Part shown: positions 8,718 to 16,571 of the stretch, in pieces
Position numbering within the stretch: the stretch's first letter is position 1
How the letters are laid out: every line of letters starts with the position of its first letter
DNA from: Gemmatimonadales bacterium
GTDB taxonomy: Bacteria > Gemmatimonadota > Gemmatimonadetes > Gemmatimonadales > GWC2-71-9
Assembly (NCBI GenBank): GCA_036279355.1
Contig: DASUJH010000032.1
Span: 1-35,701 of the forward strand
Length of the DNA: 35,701 nucleotides
Reading direction: 5' to 3'
Notes under the pieces: generated by a model
The model's database searches: none
What the model saw: only the letters and a program-made list of their open reading frames with translations
What the model was told of the DNA's origin: nothing
Translations under genes and position numbers: made by a program

Positions 8718-8752
8718 CACGAGGCGGGACGGGCGGTGTCCCCTCTTCCGCC

Positions 8753-8782
8753 TTTACCGCCCTCACCGCGCGCGCATATCTT
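8753..8782 (+). promoter_or_regulatory. Putative promoter of tRNA-Ile
   Basis: TTTACC (8753-8758) and TATCTT (8777-8782) are 18 bp apart. The -10 ends 10 bp before the mature 5' end of the tRNA. The same -10 sequence is found before the short ORF at 14414. Confidence 0.4.
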
Positions 8783-8792
8783 GCGTGCACTG

Positions 8793-8866
<74 letters not shown>

Positions 8867-8890
8867 TCACAACACGGTCCGGCAACATCT

Positions 8891-8922
8891 CGCCCCGCTG
8901 ACACTTCGCTGTTGGCGGGGCG
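8891..8922 (+). terminator. Strong hairpin after tRNA-Ile
   Basis: CGCCCCGCTGACA (8891-8903) pairs with TGTTGGCGGGGCG (8910-8922) with two G-U pairs and a 6-nt loop. It starts 24 nt after the tRNA and is followed only by TTGTG, so it is a terminator or processing signal without a good U-tract. Confidence 0.5.
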
Positions 8923-8935
8923 TTGTGCAGGAGAT

Positions 8936-8982
8936 GCGGTAACAGCCGACGAGCGAGGGCGGTAACACGTTCGCCTGTTACC
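8936..8982. repeat. GGTAACA direct and inverted repeats
   Basis: GCGGTAACA occurs at 8936-8944 (followed by GCC) and 8959-8967. The second copy forms an inverted repeat, GGTAACA (8961-8967) and TGTTACC (8976-8982), with an 8-nt spacer. The cluster lies between the tRNA and the integrase remnant, where arm-type recombinase sites would be expected. Confidence 0.45.
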
Positions 8983-8998
8983 ACTCACCGCGACCGGC

Positions 8999-9140
8999 TC
9001 ACACCGCGAGCGCTTTGAGCCGATCGCCGAGCGCTTTCCGATGCTGCTCGACCCGATGCTCGACCACCCCGAGCGATGCCGCACCGCGCCCAGATGGCTG
9101 TACACGCGCTGGACCGCTACACCACGGTTGGCGTGCCCAT
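8999..9140 (-). pseudogene. Tyrosine recombinase/integrase C-terminal remnant (frameshifted)
   Basis: On the minus strand one frame reads GHANRGVAVQRVYSHLGAVR and then HRS. The adjacent frame continues as GVVEHRVEQHRKALGDRLKA and then LAV, ending in TGA at 8999. Joined, they match the end of a phage-type integrase: GHA-motif helix, the catalytic Tyr in a xYxHL context and a basic C-terminal helix. One missing base in the C run at 9067-9070 (four instead of five) accounts for the break. Upstream codons do not give the rest of the catalytic domain. It points toward the tRNA-Ile 3' end, the usual geometry of tRNA-integrating elements. A base-call error could explain the frameshift but not the missing N-terminus. 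Confidence 0.5.
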
Positions 9141-9509
9141 GAGTGCTGCGTGCTGCGGGACCCTTCATCGCTTCCGGGTCGCACCGCACACTGTGTCGCG
9201 ATGACTCCTCTCATGATGTCGCATCGGCCTCGATTGAACCGGTGGTGGTGTAGATTGCAGATGTCGCTCGAAGCCCAGTCGATTGCAACCGCGAGCCTAC
9301 AGGGACGAGTGGTGGCGGCCACGGAGCGACAAGAAGCAACTGGCGATGCAAGCGAAGGAAGTCACGGCGAGTGGGCAGATGCCGAGCGGTCCAACCTCTG
9401 TGGGCGGTCTGAGCGGGGGAACAGGGGAGCTGCACGGGTCGTGCGAGGAGCCCGGTACTGCTCTCCCGGACCGTGCGCGGATCATCACTCGAGCCCAACG
9501 GAGCACATC
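9141..9509. other. Non-coding or decayed stretch
   Basis: I see no convincing gene in this stretch. Reading frames are present on both strands but lack family-like composition or start signals. A short hairpin, GCACG/CGTGC, lies at 9432-9444. It fits decayed mobile DNA between the integrase remnant and the first intact island gene. Confidence 0.4.
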
Positions 9510-10163
9510 ATGGCCATCCGTCTGCAAGAGATTCACCCGTCGCTCGTGCACCTACCGATCTCGCTGTTACCCGTCGCCATCAGTGCGGACGCACTGGGGC
9601 GGGCCACCGGGAGCCGCTCACTCCTCGAAACCGGGCGGCAGACCATACAGGTGGCCGCAGCCGGGGCTGCTGTCTCCGCCGTCTCCGGCCTCATTGCGCA
9701 AGAGGAGGTAAACGTCCAGGGCGAGACCATGGACATGCTCATTACGCACCGCAACATCAACCTCGCGGCGACTGTCCTGACCGGCCTCATGGCCGTGTGG
9801 CGGAGAGGGCGCTACCGGCCCTCGGTTGCCTATCTCGGCGTCGGCTTCGCTGGCATTGCCGCGCTCATCTACTCGGCGTATCTGGGCGGCACGCTCGTGT
9901 ACAAGCACGGCGTTGGTGTGGAGCCCGCCGGCGGCCAGTACCGGAAGAACCCGCCCGAGTTCGGGGTGGCTGGGGAAACGGGAGCGTTCGTCAGGGGCGC
10001 GGCCACCGATCTCGTGCACGGCGTGAAGCATCTGGTGCAAGAGTTGGCGCAGGGGAAGATCGTGCCATGGCTCGCCGACGGCCGAGCCGCGCGACGGATC
10101 GAGGCTCCCCAGCGCGCCGAGCGTGCCGCTCCTGAACACACGGAGAGCGCGGCGACCACATGA
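9510..10163 (+). CDS. DUF2231 family membrane protein
   Basis: This 217-residue protein has the DUF2231 opening EIHPSLVHLPISLLP and four predicted transmembrane helices up to about residue 135. A soluble tail follows, rich in Ala, Arg and Glu. The conserved His residues in helices of this family suggest haem or electron-transfer roles, but none is established. The start is the ATG at 9510, preceded by GGAG with a 6-nt gap. An upstream open frame (from 9015) is not supported. It is the first intact gene after the tRNA/integrase boundary. A loosely similar small four-helix protein is at 30276. Confidence 0.8.
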   Translation: MAIRLQEIHPSLVHLPISLLPVAISADALGRATGSRSLLETGRQTIQVAAAGAAVSAVSGLIAQEEVNVQGETMDMLITHRNINLAATVLTGLMAVWRRGRYRPSVAYLGVGFAGIAALIYSAYLGGTLVYKHGVGVEPAGGQYRKNPPEFGVAGETGAFVRGAATDLVHGVKHLVQELAQGKIVPWLADGRAARRIEAPQRAERAAPEHTESAATT

Positions 10164-10236
10164 GACGCGTGCAGCGTCCGCGCCGCTGGCGTGATTGCCA
10201 ACCTTGAAGCGTCGCGCCGCCATGCTTGTCCTCCCT

Positions 10237-10266
10237 AGATAGTCGCTCATCAGATAGTCGCTCATC
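10237..10266. repeat. Perfect 15-bp tandem duplication
   Basis: AGATAGTCGCTCATC is repeated exactly twice, ending 2 bp before the alkA start codon. It may be a slippage product or a pair of binding sites controlling the glycosylase. Confidence 0.9.
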
Positions 10267-10268
10267 CG

Positions 10269-11255
10269 ATGTCGCGATTGCAGGGCCAGGCCCACTCGTC
10301 GCTCGCCGCGCCGCCAGCGTCCCGCTCCCGGCAAGAGCTGAGCGTCCTGGCGCCGTTCCGCCTCGATCTCACCGTGAGCGCACTCCGGCGGTTGCCGACG
10401 AACGTCGTCGATGTGCTCACGCCGGATGGCGAATATGTGCGCGCGTTCGCCGGCGCGCACGGCTCCCCGCGCGGTCCTGTGATCGCGCGCGTTTCACAGG
10501 CGCGGCCTGATGCGCTCACCGTGACGATCGAGAGCGACGCGCGCGATGCGCTGGAGGACGCGCGGGTGCTCGCACTGGTGCGGCGCACGCTCGGGGTCGA
10601 TCGCGATCTCGCACTCTTCGGCCGCTCCGCCGCGCGCGTGCCGTGGCTTAGTCCGTTGGCACGCCGCATGCGCGGCGTGAAGCCGCCGCGCTACCCCACG
10701 CTCTGGGAGGCGTTTGTCAATGCGATCGTTTTCCAGCAGGTGAGCCTACAAGCGGCCAGCACCATCGCGCGCCGACTGATCGTCACACTCGGCACTTCCA
10801 TCGAGACCGAGGGCACGCCGCTGTATCTGTTCCCGAGCGCCGAGCGCGTGCTGGGGACGGCGGACGACGTATTGCGCGCTATGGGGCTCAGCACCGGTAA
10901 GATCGCGACGCTCCGGCGCGCCGGTGAGGCGCTCACCTCGGGCGCGCTCGACGAAGGGATGCTGGAGGAGCGGGCGAGTCCCGACGCCGCAGCATTGCTC
11001 CGCCAGATCAAGGGCATCGGCCCGTGGACGGCGACGGTCATCCTGCTGCGGGGGCTCGGGCGGCTGGATGTCTTCCCGATGAACGACACCAGCGTGGCGC
11101 GCAACGCCGCGCTCGTCGCGGGCGGCGTGCCGCTCGATGTCACGACGATTCTCGAGACACTGGCGCCTCAGCAGGGCATGTTGTATTACCATTTGCTCCT
11201 TGCGCGGCTCGAAGCGCGCGGCGAAGTGGGCCGCGCGTCCGTCGCGTCGCGCTGA
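10269..11255 (+). CDS. DNA-3-methyladenine glycosylase II-like (AlkA family)
   Basis: This HhH-GPD base-excision glycosylase removes alkylated purines from DNA. The 328-residue protein has an N-terminal domain (about residues 25-120), the segment AFVNAIVFQQVSLQAAS (148-164), the helix-hairpin-helix IKGIGPWTATVILLRGLG (247-264) and then DVFPMNDTSVAR, where Asp273 is in the position of the catalytic Asp. Length and order fit AlkA rather than MutY or Nth, and there is no Fe-S cysteine cluster. The first 25 residues are low in conservation, so a slightly later start is possible. It converges with ctaG at 9 bp. Confidence 0.88.
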   Translation: MSRLQGQAHSSLAAPPASRSRQELSVLAPFRLDLTVSALRRLPTNVVDVLTPDGEYVRAFAGAHGSPRGPVIARVSQARPDALTVTIESDARDALEDARVLALVRRTLGVDRDLALFGRSAARVPWLSPLARRMRGVKPPRYPTLWEAFVNAIVFQQVSLQAASTIARRLIVTLGTSIETEGTPLYLFPSAERVLGTADDVLRAMGLSTGKIATLRRAGEALTSGALDEGMLEERASPDAAALLRQIKGIGPWTATVILLRGLGRLDVFPMNDTSVARNAALVAGGVPLDVTTILETLAPQQGMLYYHLLLARLEARGEVGRASVASR

Positions 11256-11264
11256 TGATCCTCG

Positions 11265-12125
11265 TCACATGGTATTCGAGACTCGAACCGACGGCCCGCC
11301 TGGTGGCATGCATTTCACGGACCCTGGAGCCGCGTCGGCGTCCGCTTCTTGACTCTGGGTGTCGCCTTCCCGTATCGCGAGTGCGGCGGCCAGCGCGAAA
11401 ACGACGGCTCCGGGGAACCACATGAGTGCGCCGGCCAGTCGCTGATCGGCGAGCGCGGACGACAGTGTCGCTCCGGGGATGTGCAGATACTGCGAGTAGA
11501 TCACGCTGCCGCGAAACATGATGACGGCGCCCAGGAGCGCGGACTGCGTCGCGCCTGCCAGCAGGTATCCCACGCGCGCGACGTTGCTGTGCAGCCGCCC
11601 GACAGCCGCCGGCGGCGCAAGGAGAGGCCACCAGTAGAGCAGGTAGCCGCCGACGAACCAGAGATGCTCGACCCCATGCACGATCGGGTTGGTGAGCGCG
11701 AGCCCGTAGAGTGGCGGTGCGTGCCAGGCCCAGAGCACCACCGTGGAGATCGCCCAGGCCAATGCCGGATGCGTGATGATGGCGAGCGGTCGCGACGGTG
11801 CCCGGCGCGGCCGCACGCTCTGCAGCAGGGGGAGCGCTCCCATGAGGAGGAGCGGAGCGACGATCCAGATGAGCAGATCATGCTCGATCATGTGCATGGA
11901 GAGCAGGCGCTCGTCGTTGGCGCCGATCGGCGACATGAGGGCAAACACGATGGCACCGAGCCCGCCCGTGAAGGCGGCGAGGAGTGCCCACGCGCGGCGC
12001 GTGCACCGTCTGCGCATCCCGCTGCCCACCCACACGGCAACGTAGCCCAGCTCGAGGAGAATGAGTGCGATGCCCAGCGGGGCTTCCCACTCCCACTCCC
12101 AGACGAAGGAAGCGGTGCCGGACAT
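11265..12125 (-). CDS. ctaG: CtaG-like cytochrome oxidase assembly/copper protein
   Basis: This 286-residue integral membrane protein (seven or so helices) is of the caa3_CtaG family, implicated in copper delivery or maturation of haem-copper oxidases. Typical features are the conserved SMHMIEHDLLIWIVAPLLLMG, WAWHAPPLY, GVEHLWFVGGYLLYWWPL and a late QYLHIPGA. The His-rich helices are the hallmark. The start is the ATG at 12125, 17 bp after subunit I. It is the last gene of the minus-strand operon subunit II - subunit I - ctaG, which supports a role in that enzyme's assembly. Confidence 0.88.
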   Translation of the reverse strand: MSGTASFVWEWEWEAPLGIALILLELGYVAVWVGSGMRRRCTRRAWALLAAFTGGLGAIVFALMSPIGANDERLLSMHMIEHDLLIWIVAPLLLMGALPLLQSVRPRRAPSRPLAIITHPALAWAISTVVLWAWHAPPLYGLALTNPIVHGVEHLWFVGGYLLYWWPLLAPPAAVGRLHSNVARVGYLLAGATQSALLGAVIMFRGSVIYSQYLHIPGATLSSALADQRLAGALMWFPGAVVFALAAALAIREGDTQSQEADADAAPGSVKCMPPGGPSVRVSNTM

Positions 12126-12142
12126 CACCGTCCCGCCGAAGG

Positions 12143-13666
12143 TCAGGACTCGAGGGTGGGGTCGTGCGTGCCGCGCCAGGCTGCCTTGAAGCGCGCCCCG
12201 ATATCCCAGCTCAGCCACGCGAGGCTCAGCGCGAGCAGCACGACGAACGGCACCGCGATGCGCGCGTATATCTGCCATTGTGCAAGGTGCACCGCGTAGC
12301 GGCGCGGCACACTGTTCGCGCCGGCCACGAAGAACATGAAGATGAACCCCGCGCCGCCAATCCCATACAGCCACGCCGCCATGCGGCTCGCCCGGGCGTC
12401 ACCTCGATTGCTGAGCGCTCGCACCAGATAGAAGAGATATCCCCATGCGAACGCGACGGCGCCGAGCAAGTAATAGGTATGGAAGTGCGCCGGCACCCAC
12501 ATGGTGTTGTGCATCACCTGGTTGACCGGGATCGTGGCGTCGAGCACCGCTCCCAAGCCGCCGAACACCCACCCCCATAGTCCGAGCGCCAGGAGGATCG
12601 GGGCGGCCGTCCAGCGTATGCCGGAGCGATAGATGAGGGCAAGCGCCCCGATGATGGTGACGATGAAAGATGGTAGAGCGACGGCGTAGGACGCGATCTC
12701 GGCCAAGAGCTGAAGGCCGATGGGTTGGGCGAAGTCCGCGTAGAGGTGGTGCGAGTAGTTGATCAGCATCAGGACGATGATGAGATCCCACGCGAACACG
12801 ACCGGCCACGTCGTCCGCCATGCGCGCCCGGTAAATGCCGGCAGCGCCGCATACACCAGCCCGGCCGTCACGTAAATGCTCAGATTCGCCATCGTGTGAC
12901 CGAAGAGCAGCACGGCGTTCTTGGCGAACAGCGCATTGACCGATCCCACGATGCCCGCCGCCTGCGCGAAGAGCGGGATCAGGTAGACGGCGCCGGCCGC
13001 CGCGGCCACGATCGAGTCGATCGAGATGACGGCGGCGATGAGCTCGGGCGGCCGCGGGAGCGCGTTCCGCTCGTCGCGTCCGCCGGAGAACAGATAGCGG
13101 AGCGCCAAGACCTTCGTCAGTCCGCCATGCGATCTGGCGAGCGCGTACAGCATGTGCGCGCTGAAGAGCAGCAGTCCGAGCGCAACGAAGAGATAGCCCG
13201 CGTACATGGCGAGGGCAGAGTCCATGGTCCACACGAAGCCGTGGGTGGGGAGTGGATAGAGGATTGTCCATCCAGCACCAAACCCTCCGACGAGTGTGGC
13301 GAGGTCGACGAAGCCGGTGCCCAGCAGGTAGACCACCAGCGCGATCCACAGCACGCGCGCACTCAACCGGGTCGTGGCGCTCACCGCCGCAGCAAGACCA
13401 CCCAACCCCGCGAGGAGTATCGAGGCGACCATGCCGGCTCCGTGCAGCGTCATGAGCCGATAGAACCACTCGGGGGGAATGACCATTAGGCCGCCCTGAT
13501 CGAGGCGCATGAGCAGTCCGAGCAGCCCCATCACCAGAAAGCCGCCGAGCCCCGCGACCATGTACGCCATCGAGGCGCGAAGCACCTCGCCATTGGCGCG
13601 GCGCGGAGCGAGCAGCGGCGTACCCGCTGTATACTCGTCCGCGAGGACTGCTCCCTGACCCCCCAC
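12143..13666 (-). CDS. Haem-copper oxidoreductase subunit I, B-type; likely NO reductase (NorS-like)
   Basis: This 507-residue multi-helix protein carries the haem-copper core. Low-spin haem ligand His75 is in MTLHGAGM and its partner His396 in VPAHFH. High-spin haem ligand His394 is in the same motif. The CuB-site histidines are His257 (FGHTMAN) and His306-His307 (NYSHHLYAD). In O2 reductases of A and B type the helix VI motif is HPxVY, whose Tyr is cross-linked to His. Here it is H-T-M-A-N, so Asn261 replaces Tyr. That loss is a mark of NO reductase-like members, and sNOR (NorSY of nitrifiers) is the closest architecture I can recall. The start is the GTG at 13666, 2 bp after the subunit II stop. 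The ATG at 13573 is an alternative. Confidence 0.88.
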   Translation of the reverse strand: MGGQGAVLADEYTAGTPLLAPRRANGEVLRASMAYMVAGLGGFLVMGLLGLLMRLDQGGLMVIPPEWFYRLMTLHGAGMVASILLAGLGGLAAAVSATTRLSARVLWIALVVYLLGTGFVDLATLVGGFGAGWTILYPLPTHGFVWTMDSALAMYAGYLFVALGLLLFSAHMLYALARSHGGLTKVLALRYLFSGGRDERNALPRPPELIAAVISIDSIVAAAAGAVYLIPLFAQAAGIVGSVNALFAKNAVLLFGHTMANLSIYVTAGLVYAALPAFTGRAWRTTWPVVFAWDLIIVLMLINYSHHLYADFAQPIGLQLLAEIASYAVALPSFIVTIIGALALIYRSGIRWTAAPILLALGLWGWVFGGLGAVLDATIPVNQVMHNTMWVPAHFHTYYLLGAVAFAWGYLFYLVRALSNRGDARASRMAAWLYGIGGAGFIFMFFVAGANSVPRRYAVHLAQWQIYARIAVPFVVLLALSLAWLSWDIGARFKAAWRGTHDPTLES

Positions 13667-13668
13667 GG

Positions 13669-14199
13669 TTACTGCTCCGCGACGGTGAAGGTGGTCGTCA
13701 TCATGTCGTGCGCGAGCCCGCAATATTCCAAGCAGCGCACGGTGTACGTCCCCGGCGCGGGAAACACGTAGACGAGGCGGTTGGTGTAGCCGGGCATGGC
13801 CTGCACTTGCGCGACCAGGCGACCTCGTGGGTCGTAGAGCCCGAAGTCGTGATTCACATCGCGCGCGCTGACAGCGAACTCGATGGGGACACCTTCTGGG
13901 ACCCGAGTGCGCGACAAGATCCAGCTCCATTGCGCCCCGGTGACCGCAACCGTGACCGGCGGCGGTCCGAGCTCCATGATGCGCGTCCCCTGATACGGGA
14001 GCCGACGCAGTGTCAGGATGAAGAGCACGATGGCGATGGCCGCGAAGCTCGTGAGCAGGACCAGCCGCACCCTGGCCTCCGACTTCTGGATGGTCTCGAC
14101 CGGCACCGCCCGCGGAGATCGAAGGAGCACCGTCGCCCAACCAGCTGTCCAGATGAGCCCCAAGGCGATCAGGACGGCGAGCACAACGTGTGGATTCAA
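13669..14199 (-). CDS. CuA-containing subunit II of the haem-copper enzyme (NorY/CoxB-like)
   Basis: This 176-residue protein has two N-terminal transmembrane helices (about residues 4-25 and 46-64) and a periplasmic cupredoxin domain. The binuclear CuA site is complete: His117 (DVNHDFG), Cys156, Glu158, Cys160, His164 and Met167 (CLEYCGLAHDMM). QWSW at 90-93 is the usual aromatic patch for electron entry. It takes electrons from a soluble cytochrome or cupredoxin and passes them to subunit I. The start is a TTG at 14199 that overlaps the preceding short ORF's stop as TTGA. A GTG five codons later is the alternative. Confidence 0.87.
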   Translation of the reverse strand: MNPHVVLAVLIALGLIWTAGWATVLLRSPRAVPVETIQKSEARVRLVLLTSFAAIAIVLFILTLRRLPYQGTRIMELGPPPVTVAVTGAQWSWILSRTRVPEGVPIEFAVSARDVNHDFGLYDPRGRLVAQVQAMPGYTNRLVYVFPAPGTYTVRCLEYCGLAHDMMTTTFTVAEQ

Positions 14200-14414
14200 A
14201 GCGTGGGCAGCTCCGCGCGATGTCGCGCTTCCGCTCGGTGTGCAATCATACCGCTGCGTGCCTCTGTGAGCGTGGCCGGGAGCCCAACAGGAGCTCGTCC
14301 TCGCCGGTGAACGGCTCTGCCGTCTCCACGCGTGAAGAGCGCCGCGGTGGCAGCGCCGATCTGTCTGAGACGATCCTGCATTGACAGGCCCTGCGCGACC
14401 AGTGGTCCAGACAT
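14196..14414 (-). CDS. Short leader ORF of the haem-copper operon, unknown function
   Basis: This 72-residue frame begins MSGPLVAQGLSMQDRLRQIG and has no recognised domain. Three things favour it: its TGA overlaps the TTG start of subunit II, a TATCTT box lies 5 nt before its ATG (a leaderless arrangement), and it is the only start-proximal frame of the operon. Its composition is rich in Arg and Ala with no membrane segment, so it could be a non-functional translated leader. Confidence 0.35.
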   Translation of the reverse strand: MSGPLVAQGLSMQDRLRQIGAATAALFTRGDGRAVHRRGRAPVGLPATLTEARSGMIAHRAEARHRAELPTL

Positions 14415-14419
14415 ACCGC

Positions 14420-14425
14420 AAGATA
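14420..14425 (-). promoter_or_regulatory. -10 box (TATCTT) of the haem-copper operon
   Basis: On the minus strand TATCTT is followed by 5 nt and then the ATG at 14414, so transcription would begin at or next to the start codon. No convincing -35 is seen. Confidence 0.35.
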
Positions 14426-14522
14426 GTGCCGAAGCGGGCGGGGGGGCGATTAAAAAGCTTCCTGGCCGCTACATGCTCCCTTCGCGATGAGCTCGCGATC
14501 TTCCCCCGGCATGATGGATTGA

Positions 14523-14700
14523 GAAGAACGCAGCATCGGCAACGAGATCCGGGTCGACGATCTCAAGATCGCCCAGGAGCGCGCAGATCACGTGGACATC
14601 ATCTTCAATGCGAGGCATCCGGGCGTGGCGGTGCCGCACTACCATATTATGGTGGGGTATGTGTCGCTGGCGGATGCAGCCAAGCTGGCCAGTCCGCTGG
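14523..14700 (+). pseudogene. Possible gene fragment with no start codon
   Basis: After a stop at 14520 a coherent-looking frame reads GNEIRVDDLKIAQERADHVD, continues with IFNARHPGVAVPHYHIMVGY, and then degenerates into Pro/Arg-rich sequence before the AhpD-like gene. There is no ATG, GTG or TTG at its beginning other than the GTG at 14592 in the middle of the coherent part. I do not recognise the family. It could be a truncated gene or chance. Confidence 0.25.
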
Positions 14701-14807
14701 GTGGTGCGCCAGAACGTGCACACGACAACCGCGTGCCACCCGCGGAACGACCATCATCCGCTCAGGATCCCCCAGCGTGCGGCGGATCCGATTCAAGGAG
14801 AAGGAAC

Positions 14808-15293
14808 ATGATGAGCTCTGACACCCACGGCACCTCCACCATTCCCGCGACCGGCGAGCAACAGGCAAGCCCGCCAGCGTCGACGCATGAGCTGCTCTAC
14901 CCGCAAGCGACTCGGGAGCTCGCCGAGCAGCGAGCCCGTCTGGCCCCCGGGCCGGCCAAGGCCTTTCGAGCCTTCAGCCAGAGCGTGTTCACCGAGGGCG
15001 CCCTTCCTACGAAGACGAAGCAGCTGATCGCGGTGGCCGTCGCTCACGTGACCCAGTGCCCGTACTGCATCCGCAGCCATACTGGCGCGGCACTCAGGCA
15101 TGGAGGCACGGCCGAGGAGATCATGGAAGCCATCTGGGTCGCCGCGGAGATGCGCGCTGGCGGCGCGTACGCGCATTCGGCTCTGGCGCTGGATGTGATC
15201 GCCCGCGAGCAGGCGAAGCATGCGGCCGACATCGAGAACTCTGCCGGCACGCGGGGAGCGGGCATCGCATCGAGCATGGAGGAGGCGGGATGA
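14808..15293 (+). CDS. AhpD-like/carboxymuconolactone decarboxylase family protein
   Basis: This 161-residue protein has the AhpD-type redox motif Cys84-Pro-Tyr-Cys87 followed by His91 (CPYCIRSHTGAA), with the family helix TKQLIAVAVAHVTQ before it and AEEIMEAIWVAAEMRAGGAYAHS after it. Such proteins are thiol peroxidase or disulfide-reductase-like enzymes. The true substrate is unknown. The start is the ATG at 14808 with AAGGAG seven bases upstream. The stop overlaps the start of the GAPDH gene as ATGA, so the two are co-translated. Confidence 0.88.
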   Translation: MMSSDTHGTSTIPATGEQQASPPASTHELLYPQATRELAEQRARLAPGPAKAFRAFSQSVFTEGALPTKTKQLIAVAVAHVTQCPYCIRSHTGAALRHGGTAEEIMEAIWVAAEMRAGGAYAHSALALDVIAREQAKHAADIENSAGTRGAGIASSMEEAG

Positions 15294-16306
15294 GCACCAA
15301 CGTCGCCATCAACGGTCTCGGGCGAATTGGCCGCGCGATCCTCAAGCTGGTGATGGATGAGCCGTCGCTCGAGCTGGTCGCCGTCAATGACCTGGTTGAT
15401 GTCGAGAATCTCGCCTACCTGCTTCGCTACGACACGGTATATGGGCGGTACGCGAAGTCCGTGGCGGTCGCTGGAGATGACCTGATCGTCGCCGGCCGCA
15501 CGGTGCGGACGCTACGGAGCCGCGACCCGCTGGATCTCCCCTGGCGGGAGCTGGGAGTCGAGCTCGTATTCGAGTGCACGGGCGCGCTGACGCGGCGTGA
15601 GGATCTCGAGAAGCACATCCGCGCGGGCGCGCGGACCGTTCTCCTGTCGGCGCCATCGAAGGGTGGCGAGGTAGAGACGGTTGTCCATGGCGCGAACGCG
15701 CCGGACGGCAATCTCGCCATGTTCTCCTGCGCGAGCTGCACGACGAACTGCATTACGCCGATCATCGAGGTCATCGGTCGGCGCATCGGGATCGAGAAGG
15801 CGGTGATGACGACCGTGCATGCCTATACCGCGTCGCAGTCGCTCGTCGATGGACCGGGCAAGGGCCTGCGTCGTGGTCGGGCCGCCGCGGCGAACCTCAT
15901 TCCGGCCACGACGGGTGCAGCGCGCGCGACGACGCGCGCGCTGCCGCAGTACGCGGGGCTCTTCGACGGCGTCGCGATCCGGGCGCCGCTTCCCGTCGGG
16001 TCTCTCGCGGACATCACATTCATGACCTCGCGCAAGACCACCGTCGAGGAGGTGAACGAGATCCTCACGGGAGAAGCGCAAACGGAGCGCTACGCCGGAG
16101 TGCTCGGGGTGTCGCACGATCCACTCGTGTCATCGGACGTCATTGGCGACCCGCGCGCGTCCATCGTCGACCTCGAGCTCACGAGGGTGGTCGGCGGGGA
16201 TCTGGTCAAGGTCATGAGCTGGTACGACAACGAGTGGGGCTACGCGAACCAGATGCTCCGCGAGGCGCTGTCGGTGACGGCGGCAACCGGCACGCATGCG
16301 CGGTAG
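15290..16306 (+). CDS. gap: Glyceraldehyde-3-phosphate dehydrogenase, type I
   Basis: This 338-residue GAPDH has NAD-binding INGLGRIGR (residues 7-15), catalytic Cys150 in SCASCTTNC, His177 in TVHAYT and the C-terminal WYDNEWGY. VNDLVD at 32-37 keeps the Asp that normally selects NAD over NADP. It is translationally coupled to the upstream AhpD-like gene rather than to pgk or tpi, so it is probably a second, context-specific GAPDH. The start is the ATG at 15290 with GGAGG just before it. Confidence 0.95.
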   Translation: MSTNVAINGLGRIGRAILKLVMDEPSLELVAVNDLVDVENLAYLLRYDTVYGRYAKSVAVAGDDLIVAGRTVRTLRSRDPLDLPWRELGVELVFECTGALTRREDLEKHIRAGARTVLLSAPSKGGEVETVVHGANAPDGNLAMFSCASCTTNCITPIIEVIGRRIGIEKAVMTTVHAYTASQSLVDGPGKGLRRGRAAAANLIPATTGAARATTRALPQYAGLFDGVAIRAPLPVGSLADITFMTSRKTTVEEVNEILTGEAQTERYAGVLGVSHDPLVSSDVIGDPRASIVDLELTRVVGGDLVKVMSWYDNEWGYANQMLREALSVTAATGTHAR

Positions 16307-16571
16307 CGGCCGGGCGCCCGGGCTGCGTGGAGGAGCGAGATCGCCCCATCCCGGATGCGCGCGTACGAGGCGCTCGACAACGACCAGCCGCGGGAACGAG
16401 CGTCGTCGGAAGGAGGAGCTGCAAGGGGGCGACGCGCATCCTGCGGCCAGACTGCCGGCGGCATGCAGCCCCGCGCATCCCGAAGCCTGGGGTGGCGAGA
16501 CCTCACGCCGCAGCAGCAGGGCGAGGCCGATGCGTGCGGCGCCCACTGCCCACCGATCACGGAGGAGCGAC
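16307..16571 (+). other. Intergenic spacer with a palindromic hairpin
   Basis: Right after the GAPDH stop, CCGGGCGCCCGG (16310-16321) is a perfect 12-bp palindrome and a candidate terminator without a U-tract. The rest shows no supportable gene. GGAGGAG at 16561-16567 is the ribosome-binding site of the next gene. Confidence 0.4.

Noticed and set aside
9421-9500. Possible group II intron end or other structured mobile RNA
   Set aside because: The GC-rich repeats are suggestive, but no domain V helix with a GNRA loop and no reverse transcriptase remnant could be found.
9015-9509. Upstream extension of the DUF2231 protein
   Set aside because: The frame is open to 9015, but it has no family similarity there, and GGAG before the ATG at 9510 together with the DUF2231 start fixes the N-terminus.
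10281-10295. Second copy of the tRNA-Ile 3' end (attR)
   Set aside because: Only a short chance match (CCAGGCCCA) was found here. No duplicated T-arm plus acceptor sequence was recognised in the window.
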